From Bos javanicus (taxonomy: Eukaryota > Chordata > Mammalia > Artiodactyla > Bovidae), in contig NC_083870.1 in assembly GCF_032452875.1 (NCBI RefSeq), positions 6,324,001-6,388,000 of the forward strand: a DNA stretch of 64,000 nucleotides, read 5' to 3'. Numbering within the stretch: the first letter of the stretch is position 1; each line of letters starts with the position of its first letter. The position numbers were made by a program, and so were the translations under genes. Of this stretch, positions 46,901 to 58,562 are shown piece after piece. The notes beneath the pieces are model-generated. The model saw nothing but the letters and a program-made list of their open reading frames with translations. It did not search any database and was not told the DNA's origin.

Positions 46901-47889
46901 GGAGAAACATGGCCAATAAGTATTAACATGAATGAACATCTGAGTTCCATATGTATTCCACTCTGCTCTCATAAAATAAGATGATGAGATGAGATCACAA
47001 GAGTTACGACTGACTATTAATAGGCAAGGATACTGGAAGTCACGGTTATGAGACTTAGGCAGAATGGTGACCAACTGCTTGGATACTCATGGCTTTAAAG
47101 TTTAGGACTATAGAGTGTGAGACCCTGAGATTAGTTCAGAGAAAAATATAATGCCTCCGGGGTCGCTGGAAAAAGCAAGGTGCTGCTTGTTCTGTGGAAC
47201 TCCGTGAGGCTCCATCCTAAGCCAGCCTGTGAACTGTATTGGATTCTCTCCGGAAGTCACCTTTCTTGCGCTACTGACAGACTTTCCACTGATACAATTT
47301 TCTTGAAGGGAGGCTTGGCAAGTGCTCAAAAAGAGTGCCCTCACCTTGGCTCCAAAAAGTCCACTGAGAGATGACACACAAAGGGAATAAAGGTGGGCAG
47401 AGTGCACAACTTTGCAAGCCTGGATTTGGGTCAAGGGCTGTTTCTTCAAAGGCATGAATTCCTCAGGTTCTTCAAATGCACATTTAACAATACTAAAAAG
47501 AAGAACATTTCCAGTCTTTGGAAAATGGAGAGCCTCCAAGTCATCCATTTTCCTTTGGGTATGAAAAGTGCCAAAGAAACAATGTTTACCAGAGGCCCCA
47601 AAATTTTCCCTCAGCTTAAGAGAACTGCTCAAAAAGGCAATGTGGTCTTTCCACCTCTTTTATAGAATCCCTGATGAAAAATAGCCCCCATATTGGACTC
47701 ATGTTTCGTTGCATGGCTCATGGCAAGATAAGAGTGGAGAGAAAATGGCTGAAATGGGAAGATTTAGCTAGAATGAGGAGGATTTATGTGAAAATGCCCA
47801 TGTCCAGTTTGCAGATCTATTCCTACAATGTAATTGAAACACAATTAAATTCCAAAGCCTGCTGTATGGAGTAATCTTTTAATGCATAC
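46901..47889. other. Unassigned; holds a 174-codon minus-strand frame
   Basis: No repeat recognised. The minus-strand frame 47108-47632 is the longest in non-repeat DNA here. Its upstream boundary codon is TTG; the first ATG is at 47548 (146 codons) with A at -3 and G at +4. A TATAAAAG word lies at 47657-47664 on the same strand. The product has no domain I recognise, no polyadenylation signal follows, and a frame of this length is near chance expectation for 64 kb. I do not call a gene. Confidence 0.35.
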
Positions 47890-47902
47890 TTTAGTCTGAA
47901 GG

Positions 47903-49139
47903 TTTTCATAGAACCGTTCAACTTCAGCTTCTTCAGCGTTACTGGTTGGGGCATAGACTTGGATTACTGTGATACTGAATGGTTTGCCTTGGAAATGAAC
48001 AGAGATCATACTGTCATTTTTGAGATTGCATCCAAGTACTGCATTTCAGACTCTTTTGTTGACCATGATGGCCACTCCATCTCTTCTGAGGGATTCCTGC
48101 CCGCAGTAGTAGATATAATGGTCATCTGAGTTAAATTCACCCATTCCAGTCCATTTCAGTTCGCTGATTCTTAGAATGTCGACATTCACTCTTGCCATCT
48201 CTTGTTTGACCACTTCCAATTTGCCTTGATTCATGGACCTGGCATTCCAGGTTCCTATGCAATATTGCTCTTTACAGCAGCAAACCTTGCTTCTATCACC
48301 AGTCACATCCAGAGCTGGGTATTCTTTTTGCTTTGGCCCCATCCCTTCATTCTTTCTGGAGTTATTTCTTCACTGATCTCCAGTAGCATATTGGGCACCT
48401 ACTGACCTGGGGAGTTTCTCTTTCAGTATCCTATCATTTTGCCTTTTCATACTGTTCATAAGTTGGCTTAAAGCTCAACATTCAGAAAATGAAGATCATA
48501 GCATCCGGTCCCACCACTTCATGGGAAATAGATGAGGAAACAGCGTCAGATTTTATTTTTCTGGGCTTCAAAATCACTACAGATGGTGACTGCAGCCATG
48601 AAATTTAAAGACGCTTACTCCTTGGAAGGAAAGTTATGACCAACCTAGATAGCATATTCAAAAGCAGAGGCATTACTTTGCCAACAAAGGTTCGTCTAGT
48701 CAAGGCTATGGTTTTTCCTGTGGTCATGTATGGATGTGAGAGTTGGACTGTGAAGAAGGCTGAGCGCCGAAGAATTGATGCTTTTGAACTGTGATGTTGG
48801 AGAAGACTCTTGAAAGTCCCTTGGACTCAAGGAGATCCAACCAATCCATTCTGAAGGAGATCAGCCCTGGGATTTGTTTGGAAGGAATGATGCTAAAGCT
48901 GAAACTCCAGTACTTTGGCCACCTCACGGGAAGAGTTGACTCATTGGAAAAGACTCTGATGCTGGGAGGGATTGAGGGCAGGAGGAGAAGGGGACGACAG
49001 AGGATGAGATGGCTGGGTGGCATCACTGACTCGATGGATGTGAGTCTGAGTGAACTCTGGGAGTTGGTGATGGACAGGGAGGCCTGGCGTGCTGCGATTC
49101 ATGGGGTCGCAAAGAGTGAGACACGACTGAGCAACTGAT
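47903..49139. mobile_element. 5'-inverted BovB with 13-bp target duplication
   Basis: 47903-48461 is the 5' end of BovB on the minus strand: untranslated leader and endonuclease start, with 'NVDILRISELKWTGMGEFNS' readable in the reverse frame. At 48462 the sequence switches to the plus strand and runs from 'gttggcttaaagctcaacat' to the 3' end. The identical 13-mer 'tttagtctgaagg' flanks the unit (47890-47902 and 49140-49152), so both parts entered in one event. Most of the reverse-transcriptase region was lost at the junction. Confidence 0.94.
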
Positions 49140-49152
49140 TTTAGTCTGAAGG

Positions 49153-49506
49153 AAAGATCTATCTGTACAGGGAGAGCTGAAGAGCAGATTTTAGAGAGAG
49201 AACAAGCAAATATAGTCCAGAGATAAAGAAATACTATTTAGGCAAAAAGCTCCATCAAAGATTGGGGTTATCAGAGGAAAGTGCTGTAAGTGGTCCTAGG
49301 GGTACGAAGGGCCCATACTTTCGTCTAACATCCTCCAGCTTCCTATTTGAAAACTGGCAGTGATAACCATTCCCTTACCTTTTTGATTTGGAAAGAATTT
49401 TTCCTTACGTAGAAAATTATCCTCTCCACTATCATGACCATTTTTCCTCCTGGGTCCCATTTTAACCACCAAGTTCTGTGATTTATGATTCTTTAAAGTA
49501 AAAATG
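49153..49506. other. Unassigned sequence
   Basis: No gene or repeat recognised. Confidence 0.4.
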
Positions 49507-49714
49507 GGCTTCCCTGGTGGCTCAGTGGTAAAGAATCTGCCTGCCAATGCTAGAGACTCTGGCTTGATCCCTGGATTGGGGAGATCCTCTGGAGTAGGAA
49601 ATGAGAACCCACTCCAGTATTCTTCCCTATAAAATTCAAGGACAGAGGAGCCTGGTGGGCTACAGCCCATGGGGTCACAAAGTGATGGACACAACTGAGT
49701 GACTGGGCATGGCA
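49507..49714 (+). mobile_element. Bov-tA SINE
   Basis: Forward SINE with the canonical head 'gggcttccctggtggctcag', ending 'caactgagtgactgggcatgg'. Confidence 0.94.
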
Positions 49715-51977
49715 GAGCAGGATAAAAAAGCAAAGCAGGAAGAAATATTAAGTATGGGCCAATTCCTTCTGCCTAGTTGAATGTTGGGGGCAGTAGGAGT
49801 TTGTAGGGGGTTGCAAAAGGTACAAAGGATATTATAAGTGATAAAGGTCTTAGCTCTGTTCTAATTTTTCACCTTTACACTTTATAAATGGTTCCAGAAA
49901 AGGATATGACTTGTCCAAGTTTACTGAGTAAATAGTAGCTGTCCTTATACCAGCCAGGAAATCTTTTAGATTCAGTATCCTATGAGATTTGCATTAGAAA
50001 TGAAATTCGTATTGACTTAGAGCATTCTACAGCAAGATGGCTTTGAGGAATGTGGAGAAGGGACCTATTCTATCCCATTTAAGCAGTTATTTCCAAAGCC
50101 AGATTTTGCATCCCTTTGTCACACTCTGCTACCTCTACTTCAGACTGAACTGCCATGCTGATGCTAAAGAAAGATGTCATTACAACTTCATCCCTTAGAG
50201 GGGAGGCTCTATTTTGGAAAAAGGCCCTCTAGAACCTTCCTCATGCACCTGGTTGGTGTTAGATCAGAACTTATGCTTCCCTAAATGTCTCCCATAAGAG
50301 TAGAGGAAGTGGTCAATCTATCTCCCTCTCATCTTTGGAGTGTTGGAGTGAAGCTGTTGAAAGACCATATAGTTTCCAAGCAGCTTGGGATTCCTGCTTA
50401 TTTTTTCCCTTCTACTTTCTGAAGGCACCTTGTCTTCCCTACCTGATTCACCAAAGCCCAATGCCATGGCTGTGTCATCTGCCAAGTCTGCTACACCCTG
50501 CTCCTTGCAAACAGCAATCTGGCTCTTCAGATATCATAGCTCAGTGTGCTGACACATGTACACACAAGACATGGCTCCTCCAGCCTGCCTGACTTTCCAG
50601 GGTTCCTTTAGGAGTCGAGAAATGATAGTTGTAGTTGTCCAGAGCTAATCACAAAGATAGCTATAACTAGGAGCTGTGGCTGAGGCCCAGGGGTGAACTA
50701 TTTGGGGGATCTTGGGCTCTCTTCCCAGCAGCCAGGTACAGCTCTGTCATGCAGGAGTACAAGAAAGATGGTGGTTAAGACACTTCATCATGTCTTTCCT
50801 TCTTCATCCACATAAGTCACTTAAGTTCTCTCATACAGGAAACTTTTCTCAAACTAGGGCTCTAAAGTGGGCCAGTGGTATATTCTTAAGATATATCAAA
50901 AATATCAAGGGTTAGCAGATACTTCATTTGCAGTATTAGGAAAGAGATCACTGTCATTGGGGTGGTGCTGGTACTTGTGAGAATTCATTGCAGGAGAAGC
51001 TGGAGAAGCCATTCTCCATCCCACTATTGAAAAGGTCTCTTTTCCTTGCCTAAGACAGACCAAAAGTACTATGCTCACTCCTATGGCTGCCAGCTTATTT
51101 GCCTCTGACTCACAGGATGACTGTGATTAAATTTCATTATCCGTTCAGTTTCTAGCTCTGGAAGTTTGGGGCTTTAGGTAGACCATAAGCCTCAGCTCCA
51201 CTAAAGGGTTTTTGACTAATGTGCACTGGTATTGAATCACAGTAAATTTTCACACATTCGTAATTTCTCTTCTGAAGCAGCACTGTACTCACTGTTATCT
51301 CTGGAGCAGGGAGAGCAACAATGTAATTTAAATCCTTTCTTCTAAAGAGATGGAAGCAATTTGTGACCTAGTTTTTTGAGTACCCTGAACTTTCATGAGG
51401 CTGAAGAGAAGCATACAGCCTTGAAAGGCAGCCATGAGGCTCAAATAAAGAAAGGAAATCTGGTTCTGGGTGGCTGTCTTCACAGCCTTCCCAATACCTG
51501 TGAGCAGCATTGCAGGCAAGGGTCAGAGGTTATCACTATCCAAGCCTACTGTTATACACAAAACTACAAAGAATTATGCATATAGAAGTTTCGACTGAAG
51601 CCTGTTATTATACTGGTTTAGTTTGTTATGAAACAGGTAATTTTGGTTCTCAGTGTGCCCTGAGTTTCTCGTTAGTGAAACGGAACAGGATTCTATTGGG
51701 CTTTCCTCACCACCTGTTTGTAGAAAAGCTTTAGTCTCCTAGACCTTCTTCCAGATCCAAAGAGCAAATTTAGTCAGAGAGGTGACTAAATGCAGAAACA
51801 TAGAAAAACAGTCAAACAAAACAAAATAATAATAGTTTAGCCATAAAACAAAGTCAAGGTCTTTTCATTCTTCTTCAAGGGCTACGGATACTATCCTGAA
51901 CCGCTGTGTGGAGGAAAAAGTTAACTGTTTGATGACCATCAGCACATAGAATGCACAATGGCTGGAATCAGAAAGTT
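49715..51977. other. Unassigned 2.3 kb without young repeats
   Basis: No exon, splice-bounded frame or retroposon recognised. A MIR-like trace near 49870-50000 is too weak to call. It is the left part of a 5-kb block without young retroposons. Confidence 0.5.
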
Positions 51978-52266
51978 GATGGTGTTAACTCCTGAAATGC
52001 CACCCAGTTATCGCATTACCAAGCAATGAGAAGAATGTCCGTGGGCTGATCAGGCACAATCCTCCCTCCAGTGTTGCCTTAAAAGTACTTTCCCACAAGC
52101 CATGCAGGAGTTTGGGTCTTTTGAGCATGAGCTGCCTCTTCTCCTTGCTTGGTCCCACTTTGAGCACCTTGCAATAAAAACTCTACTTTCCTTCACCACA
52201 ACCCAGTGTTAGCAGATTGACTTTGCTGGACACTGGGTTAGTGGACCTAAGCTTGGGTGGGTTACA
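51978..52266 (+). mobile_element. Solo LTR-like element of a class I endogenous retrovirus
   Basis: Plus strand: a U3-like start ('tgatggtgttaactcctgaaa'), the polyadenylation signal AATAAA at 52173-52178, then 'actctactttccttcaccac' and a U5-like GT-rich end closing in 'gggttaca'. The order and wording match class I (gamma-like) mammalian retroviral LTRs. No primer-binding site or gag sequence follows, so it is a solo LTR. The left boundary and target duplication are unresolved. Confidence 0.6.
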
Positions 52267-54289
52267 TTGGAAAGATGTCAATTCACATTTCAGTTTCAAA
52301 TCATAGACCCCACATATAGGCTAACAGGAGAACTGAGTTTCCAGAGGAAGCACAAACCGATTTAAGATTTGGGGCGGGGGTGGGAGGGGGGAAGTTAAAC
52401 AGTTCCTCCTAGATCCATGCCAAGCCAGGGATAAAACAGACAGGAAACCTACAGTTTTGATGAGTGACCAAGGAAGCCCAAATGGTGAGGTCTATACCTC
52501 ATACTCATGCCATGCAAGATCCCAAGCCACATTAGCATCTGAGTAATTGATTTTCCAAACATCTAAATGCGGCAGGGCATTTTCAGCTGGGGTCCATGTG
52601 CTCTTAGTTACCCTCCCCCACACACATTTCCTTCTCAGTTAAATCTGTTTCTGTTGGTAGACCTTGGAGTTTTTGCTGTATAATTAGAATAGAGAGAGAA
52701 AATTTAGAGAAAGAGAAGCAGAGGAAAGCTAGAGACCAGGGATGGTGTGGAATCTTTCCTTCATTTCTTCATTCATAAGAAGGACTATTCTGACCTCATC
52801 ATCTCAATTGCTAAGATTTGCTCTTTTATAGTCAAAGGATATTACTACCTGTAAGGAGGCACTCCAGCAAAATCTTATCTTTCTATTTTGCAGGAGGCCT
52901 AGAAAAAAGAATGATTCCATGAAGGTCAGACAGCTTCTCAGTTAGAAACTAAAGTTAGAACCATCTTTCAGACTTCTATTTGTGAGCCATCTCTAAGGCA
53001 GCGTCTTTCTTCTCAGGCACATTTACAACAGGAATAGGGACTCTCAGAGGCCAGAAAGTCTAAGAGACTTGGAGAGTTCAAGCTCCAAAGAAATTAAGTA
53101 AAAACTATGAGAGTTCTATTAGTGACAGAATAAGACAGAGATATTTGTATTCTCTCTACACTGATGCAATTTAGTAGCTTCCTAGTGTTCTGGTGAAATG
53201 GCAGCAAAACTCTCTAGGACAGGTTGGTCTGTCTCTACACATCCCCACTTTACCCCTCCTCCAGGTGTGTGACTGTAGACATGTAAGACCACCGGGGTGT
53301 GGATGGCTGTAGGTACGTGTTGCACACTCACCACTCATTCTCTATTTAGTGTGATGAGAAATTCCTTTCTTTCATAGTCCCTATCTAACAGGGGAATTAA
53401 GGAAGGTGAACCCAATCACACCCATGTTTAATTGACTATGGATTACAAGATATGTATTTTTACAAAACCAGAATATATATGGCCTGAACTAGAGAACAGC
53501 ATTTTTGACCTCCACAAATTCTAATAAATTTCCTACAAAGTGAGTAGGGGTGAAATAACAGATTATGCAGCCAGCTAGTTATTTCTTCTTGAGGATGGTC
53601 TCACCACTCCCTCTCCAAACCAAACCTGTTCAGTGTTGGTAAAGCTAATTTGATCTGAGTTGCTATGGGAACAGAGAAAGCCGTTCCTGGAAATGCAATA
53701 ATAATTGCTGTCATCTGAAAGGGCAGCTCTCTACTTCAATATCTTTCCATATGTTTGCATTAAGCTGGGGTTAGCAAATGGGTGTCAAAAGTCATTCTCA
53801 TGCAAATTGCTGAGAGGAAAGCTTGCCTTGTTGGGGGTTGCTCTACTGAGCAGTGTAATAGGAAAATTTTTCCATAGATGTTTCTGGATTTGAATTCTTT
53901 TTTGCAGTCCTTAATGATTGGGCAGCCCAGAGGATCCAAACATCACACCTCTCTCCAGATGATTCTCACAGTCTTGTTCAGACTAGGAGCCACATGTTTG
54001 CACATGGTCAAGAGTGTCTAGCTTGGTTTTGTGTGCTTGATAGGCAACTGACAGACACTGGAAACTCCAACTACAGGCATCTTTACTCAATGAAATGCTT
54101 ATCGTTTAGAGGATATAGTGGAGGAAGTGGTGCCCATGGATACAGGGCTCAAAGAACCAACAGAATCAGAAGCGCAAGGCTGAAAGATAGCCTTTGGGGA
54201 TCAACTGGTCCTTTGCTCTTCAAAAAATGGCTCATGTTCTGTAAAGCAAATGAATACTGGCAAAAAACAAAAGACCTGTGAACCAGCAG
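52267..54289. other. Unassigned 2 kb without young repeats
   Basis: No gene recognised. Contains a G-rich tract (about 52370-52393), an RFX-like palindrome (53659-53672) and an octamer word (53800-53807). Confidence 0.5.
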
Positions 54290-54422
54290 CATTAGTATAA
54301 CCTGGGAGGAGGTTAGAACTGTAGAATCTCAGACTCTGTCCCAGACTTTCTGAATCAAGGTATACATTTTAACAAGAGATTCCTAGGTGGTTGATTTGCG
54401 TATTGAAATCTGAGAAGCACTG
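54290..54422. mobile_element. MER5A-like hAT fragment
   Basis: 'gtagaatctcagactctgtcc', 'ttaacaagagattcctaggtgg', then the terminus 'tgagaagcactgg'. Confidence 0.7.
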
Positions 54423-54429
54423 GTCTGCT

Positions 54430-54560
54430 CCAACTTTTTAATTTTACAGATAAAGTGACTAAAGTCCTTAGAAGAGAAGCAATTTGCTCAAGGCCTTGCT
54501 GAGGGCCAGCAACAGAACCAGAACAAAATTCCAATGTCTCCAAGAGTGAGATTTTGCCAC
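54430..54560 (-). mobile_element. MIR SINE fossil
   Basis: Reverse MIR: 'aattttacagataaagtgac', 'agaagcaatttgctcaaggcc', 'acagaaccagaacaaaattcc'. Confidence 0.65.
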
Positions 54561-54749
54561 TTCTCCATATAGCTTCTCAGAGGCTGTGGACAGGGCAGGA
54601 TGTTAGAAGTTGCATCTACGAATTTCTGGTCTTGTCCTTAGTTTTATATCATCCCAGGTACTGTCCCTTCCAATCTTAAATTCGTACATGTTGCTGGCCC
54701 TGATGTGCCCAAATTGGCCACTCTGAACACCAGTTTTAGGAGTACTTCA

Positions 54750-55022
54750 TCAAAGCAGTCAATCCTAAAGGAAATCATGCATTGGAAGAACTGATGCAAA
54801 AGCAGAAGCTCCAATACTTTAGACACCTGCTGTGAAGACCCGACTCATTGGAAAAGACCCTGATGCTGGGAAAGATTGAAGGCAAAAGGAAAAGGGGGCA
54901 GCAGAGGCTGAGATGATTAGATAGCATCACAGACTCAATGGACATGAATTTGAGCAAACTCTGGGAGATGGTGAAGGTCAGGGAAGCCTGGTGTGCTGCA
55001 ATTTATGGGGTTGTAAAGAGTC
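54750..55022 (+). mobile_element. BovB 3' end (host copy), body
   Basis: Forward BovB from 'gcagtcaatcctaaaggaaatc' up to 'ttgtaaagagtc'. Its tail was displaced by insertion of the younger BovB and reappears at 57692. Confidence 0.9.
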
Positions 55023-57680
55023 AGATATAATGGTCATTTGATAAGCCATCATGGTCAACAAAAGAGTCCAAAATGCAGTACTTGGATGCAATCTCAAAAA
55101 CGACAGAATGATCTCTGTTCGTTTCCAAGACAAACCATTCAATATCACAGTAATCCAAGTCTATGCCCCAACCAGCAACGCTGAAGAAGCCGAAGTTGAA
55201 CGGTTCTATGAAGACCTACAAGACCTTTTAGAACTAACACCCCAAAAAGATGATCTTTTCATTGTAGGGGACTGGAATGCAAAAGTAGGAAGTCAAGAAA
55301 CACCTGGAGTAACAGGCAAATTTGGCTTTGGAACACGGAATGAAGCAGGGCAAAGACTAATAGAGTTTTGCCAAGAAAATGCACTGGTCATAACAAACAC
55401 CCTCTTCCAACAACACAAGAGAAGACTCTATATATAGACATCACCAGATGGTCAACACCGAAATCAGATTGATTATAGTCTTTGCAGACAAATATGGAGA
55501 AGCTCTATAGAGTCAGCAAAAACAAGACCAGGAGCTGACTGTGGCTCAGATCATGAACTCCTTATTGGCAAATTCAGACTTAAATTGAAGAAAGTGGGGA
55601 AAACCACTAGACCATTCAGGTATGACCTAAATCAAATCCCTTATGATTATACAGTGGAAGTGAGAAATAGATTTAAGAGCCTAGATCTGATAGAGAGAGT
55701 GCCTGATGAACTATGGAATGAGGTTCGTGACATTGTACGGGAGACAGGGATCAAGACCATCCCTATGGAAAAGAAATGCAAAAAAGCAAAATGGCTGTCT
55801 GGGGAGGCCTTACAAATAGCTGTGAAAAGAAGAGAAGCAAAAAGCAAAGGAGAAAAGGAAAGATATAAACATCTGAATGCAGAGTTCCAAAGAATAGCAA
55901 GAAGAGATAAAAAAGCCTTCTTCAGCGATCAATGCAAAGAAATAGAGGAAAACAACAGAATGGGAAAGACTAGAGATCTCTTCAAGAAAATTAGAGATAC
56001 CAAGGGAACATTTCATGCAAAGATGGGCTCGATAAAGGACAGAAATTGTATGGACCTAACAGAAGCAGAAGATATTAAGAAGAGATGGCAAGAATACACA
56101 GAAGAACTGTACAAAAAAGATCTTCACAACCCAGATAATCACGATGGTGTGATCACTCACCTAGAGCCAGACATCCTAGAATGTGAAGTCAAGTGGGCCT
56201 TAGAAAGCATCGCTATGAACAAAGCTAGTGGAGGTGATGGAATTCCAGTTGAGCTATTTCAAATCCTGAAAGATGATGCTGTGAAAGTGCTACACTCAAT
56301 ATGCCAACAAATTTGGAAAACTCAGCAGTGGCCACAGGACTGGAAAAAGGCAGTTTTCATTCCAATCCCAAAGAAAGGCAATGCCAAAGAATGCTCAAAC
56401 TACCACACAATTGCACTCATCTCACATGCTAGTAAAGTAATGCTCAAAATTCTCCAAGCCAGGCTTCAGCAATATGTGAACCATAAACTTCGAGATGTTC
56501 AAGCTGGTTTTAGAAAAGGCAGAGGAACCAGAGATCAAATTGCCAACATCCGCTGGATCATGGAAAAAGCAAGAGAGTTCCAGAAAAATATCTATTTCTG
56601 CTTTATTGACTATGCCAAAGCCTTTGACTGTGTGGATCACAATAAACTGTGGTAACTTCTGAAAGAGATGGGAAAACCACCTGACCTGCCTCTTGAGAAA
56701 TCTGTATGCAGGTCAGGAAGCAACAGTTAGAACTGGACATGGAACAACAGACTGGTTCCAAATAGGAAAAGGAGTACGTCAAGGCTGTATACTGTCACCC
56801 TGCTTATTCAACTTATATGCAGAGTACATCATGAGAAATGCTGGGCTGGAAGAAACACAAGCTGGAATCAAGATTGCCAGGAGAAATATCAATAACCTCA
56901 GATATGCAGATGACACCACCCTTATGGCAGAAAGTGAAGAGGAACTCAAAAGCCTCTTGATGAAAGTGAAAGAGGAGAGTGAAAAAGTTGGCTTAAAGCT
57001 CAACATTCAGAAAACGAAGATCATGGCATCCGGTCCCATCACTTCATGGGAAATAGATGGGGAAACAGTGGAAACAGTGTAAGACTTTATTTTTTTGGAC
57101 TCCAAAATCACTGCAGAGGGTGACTGCAGCCATGAAATTAAAAGACACTTACTCCTTGGAAGAAAAGTTATGACCAACCTAGATAGCATATACAAAAGCA
57201 GTGACATTACTTTGCCAAAAAAGGTCCGTCTAGTCAAGGCTATGGTTTTTCCTGTGGTCATGTATGGATGTGAGAGTTGGACTATAAAGAAGGCTGAGCG
57301 CCAAAGAATTGATGCTTTTGAACTGTGGTGTTGGAAAAGACTCTTGAGAGTCCCTTGGACTGCAAAGAGATCCAACCAGTACATTCTGAAGGAGATCAGC
57401 CCTGGGATTTCTTTGGAGGGAATGATGCTAAAGCTGAAACTCCTGTACTTTGGCCATCTCATGCAAAGAGTTGACTCATGGAAAAGACTCTGATGCTGGG
57501 AGGGATTGGGGGCAGGAGGAGAGGGGACGACAGAGGATGAGATGGCTGGATGGCATCACTAACTCGATGGACGTGAGTCTGGGTGAACTCCGGGAGTTGG
57601 TGATGGACAGGGAGGCCTGGCATGCTGCGATTCATGGGGTCCCAAAGAGTCGGACACGACTGAGCTACTGAACTGAACTG
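55023..57680 (+). mobile_element. Young BovB, 2.66 kb, inserted in an older BovB tail
   Basis: The best-preserved BovB in the window. It starts with a ~18-base inverted piece of BovB (55023-55040), then continues forward from 'gccatcatggtcaacaaaag' to 'gaactgaactga'. The target word 'aaagagtc' of the older BovB is on both sides (55015-55022 and 57681-57688), after which the older tail resumes. It lacks the 5' leader and the first part of the endonuclease. Confidence 0.94.
55045..57590 (+). pseudogene. BovB endonuclease/reverse-transcriptase, lightly damaged
   Basis: Endonuclease part: 'NITVIQVYAPTSNAEE' and 'DWNAKVG' (catalytic D-x-N type). Reverse transcriptase: 'FIPIPKKGN', motif A 'FIDYAKAFDCVDHNKLW', motif B 'GVRQGCILSPCLFNLY', motif C 'RYADDTTLMAES' (YADD at 56903-56914), motif D 'GLKLNIQKTKIMA'. 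Breaks: a TAG at 55435-55437, a frameshifting deletion at about 56652-56690, a TAA at 57080-57082, and a one-base loss near 57478. With an absent N-terminus and four lesions it is non-functional, but catalytic residues are retained. It would act in the nucleus as a target-primed reverse transcriptase. Confidence 0.92.
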
Positions 57681-57691
57681 AAAGAGTCGGA

Positions 57692-57707
57692 CATGACTTA
57701 GCAACTA
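57692..57707 (+). mobile_element. Displaced tail of the older BovB
   Basis: 'catgacttagcaactaaa' completes the older BovB interrupted at 55022. Confidence 0.8.
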
Positions 57708-57756
57708 AATAATAACAACCATTGATCGGTGAAAATAACTAGTAAAAGTCCTATTT

Positions 57757-57870
57757 GAGGGACTTCCCTAGCAGTCCAATGGTTAAGACTTCGCCTTCAA
57801 ATGTAGGAGGTGTGGGTTCAATACATGGCTGGGAATCTAAGATCCCACATGCCTCATGGCCAAAAAAAAA
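57757..57870 (+). mobile_element. CHR-2 type tRNA SINE
   Basis: 'gggacttccctagcagtccaa', 'tggttaagacttcgcc', 'ctaagatcccacatgcctca' and a poly-A tail. This family is shared by ruminants, hippos and whales and is older than Bov-tA. Confidence 0.88.
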
Positions 57871-58562
57871 AGTATAAAACAGAAACAATATTGGAACAAA
57901 TTCAATAAAGACTTTAATAATGGTCCACAGTTTTAAAAAATCTTTTAAAAGAATTAATTTAACACCAAAAGGAGAGGCTGTCCTCTAGTCTTTGCCCTTC
58001 TTCTCTCCTCTCTCAAAGCCTGTATCAGGGGACAATTGATAAATCATGGTGAATTACTCCAAACAGGAACACTTCTCTCATTTTCTGAAAGCTGGAAGCA
58101 AAGCTTTTTCCAGATGATAATACGAATAAACAAGTGAAAATGACAAGCACATAAAGAGATGTCAAATGCTTTCTGCCTTCTCAGAGCTCACAAAGAAATG
58201 CTCTCACTAGGCTGGAGTCAGTCTGGGCTGGTTTTCCATGTTTCCTGTATGAATCAGTTGGGCATTGGTGGGTACACGCTGTCACTGTTCCCGCCCCTCC
58301 CCAAGCACCCCTACTCACCTCAGCCAAAGATAAGCCTATTAGAAAGTGACATGTATCCTGTTTATGCATACAAGCGATACCTGAGAAAATCATTTCCTGT
58401 AATTCTCAAAGCCTGGCATAAGCTTGGCTTCCTTATTTTTATTGCCCCATCTCTCACAGGTTTCTGCCTTGACTGTTCTAGCCTGGTTATTCATCATACT
58501 ATTCCCTGCAAACAATTTATTAATTCCAAGTTCCCTACTTTTCTTCTAGCCATTTGTTTCTG
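57871..58562. other. Unassigned sequence
   Basis: No gene or repeat recognised. A 134-codon plus-strand frame (58159-58563) has no motif and is within chance expectation. Confidence 0.45.

Noticed and set aside
55585..56655. 356-codon frame as a novel reverse-transcriptase system
   Set aside because: Its motifs, flanks and target duplication identify BovB, an RTE retrotransposon common in ruminants.
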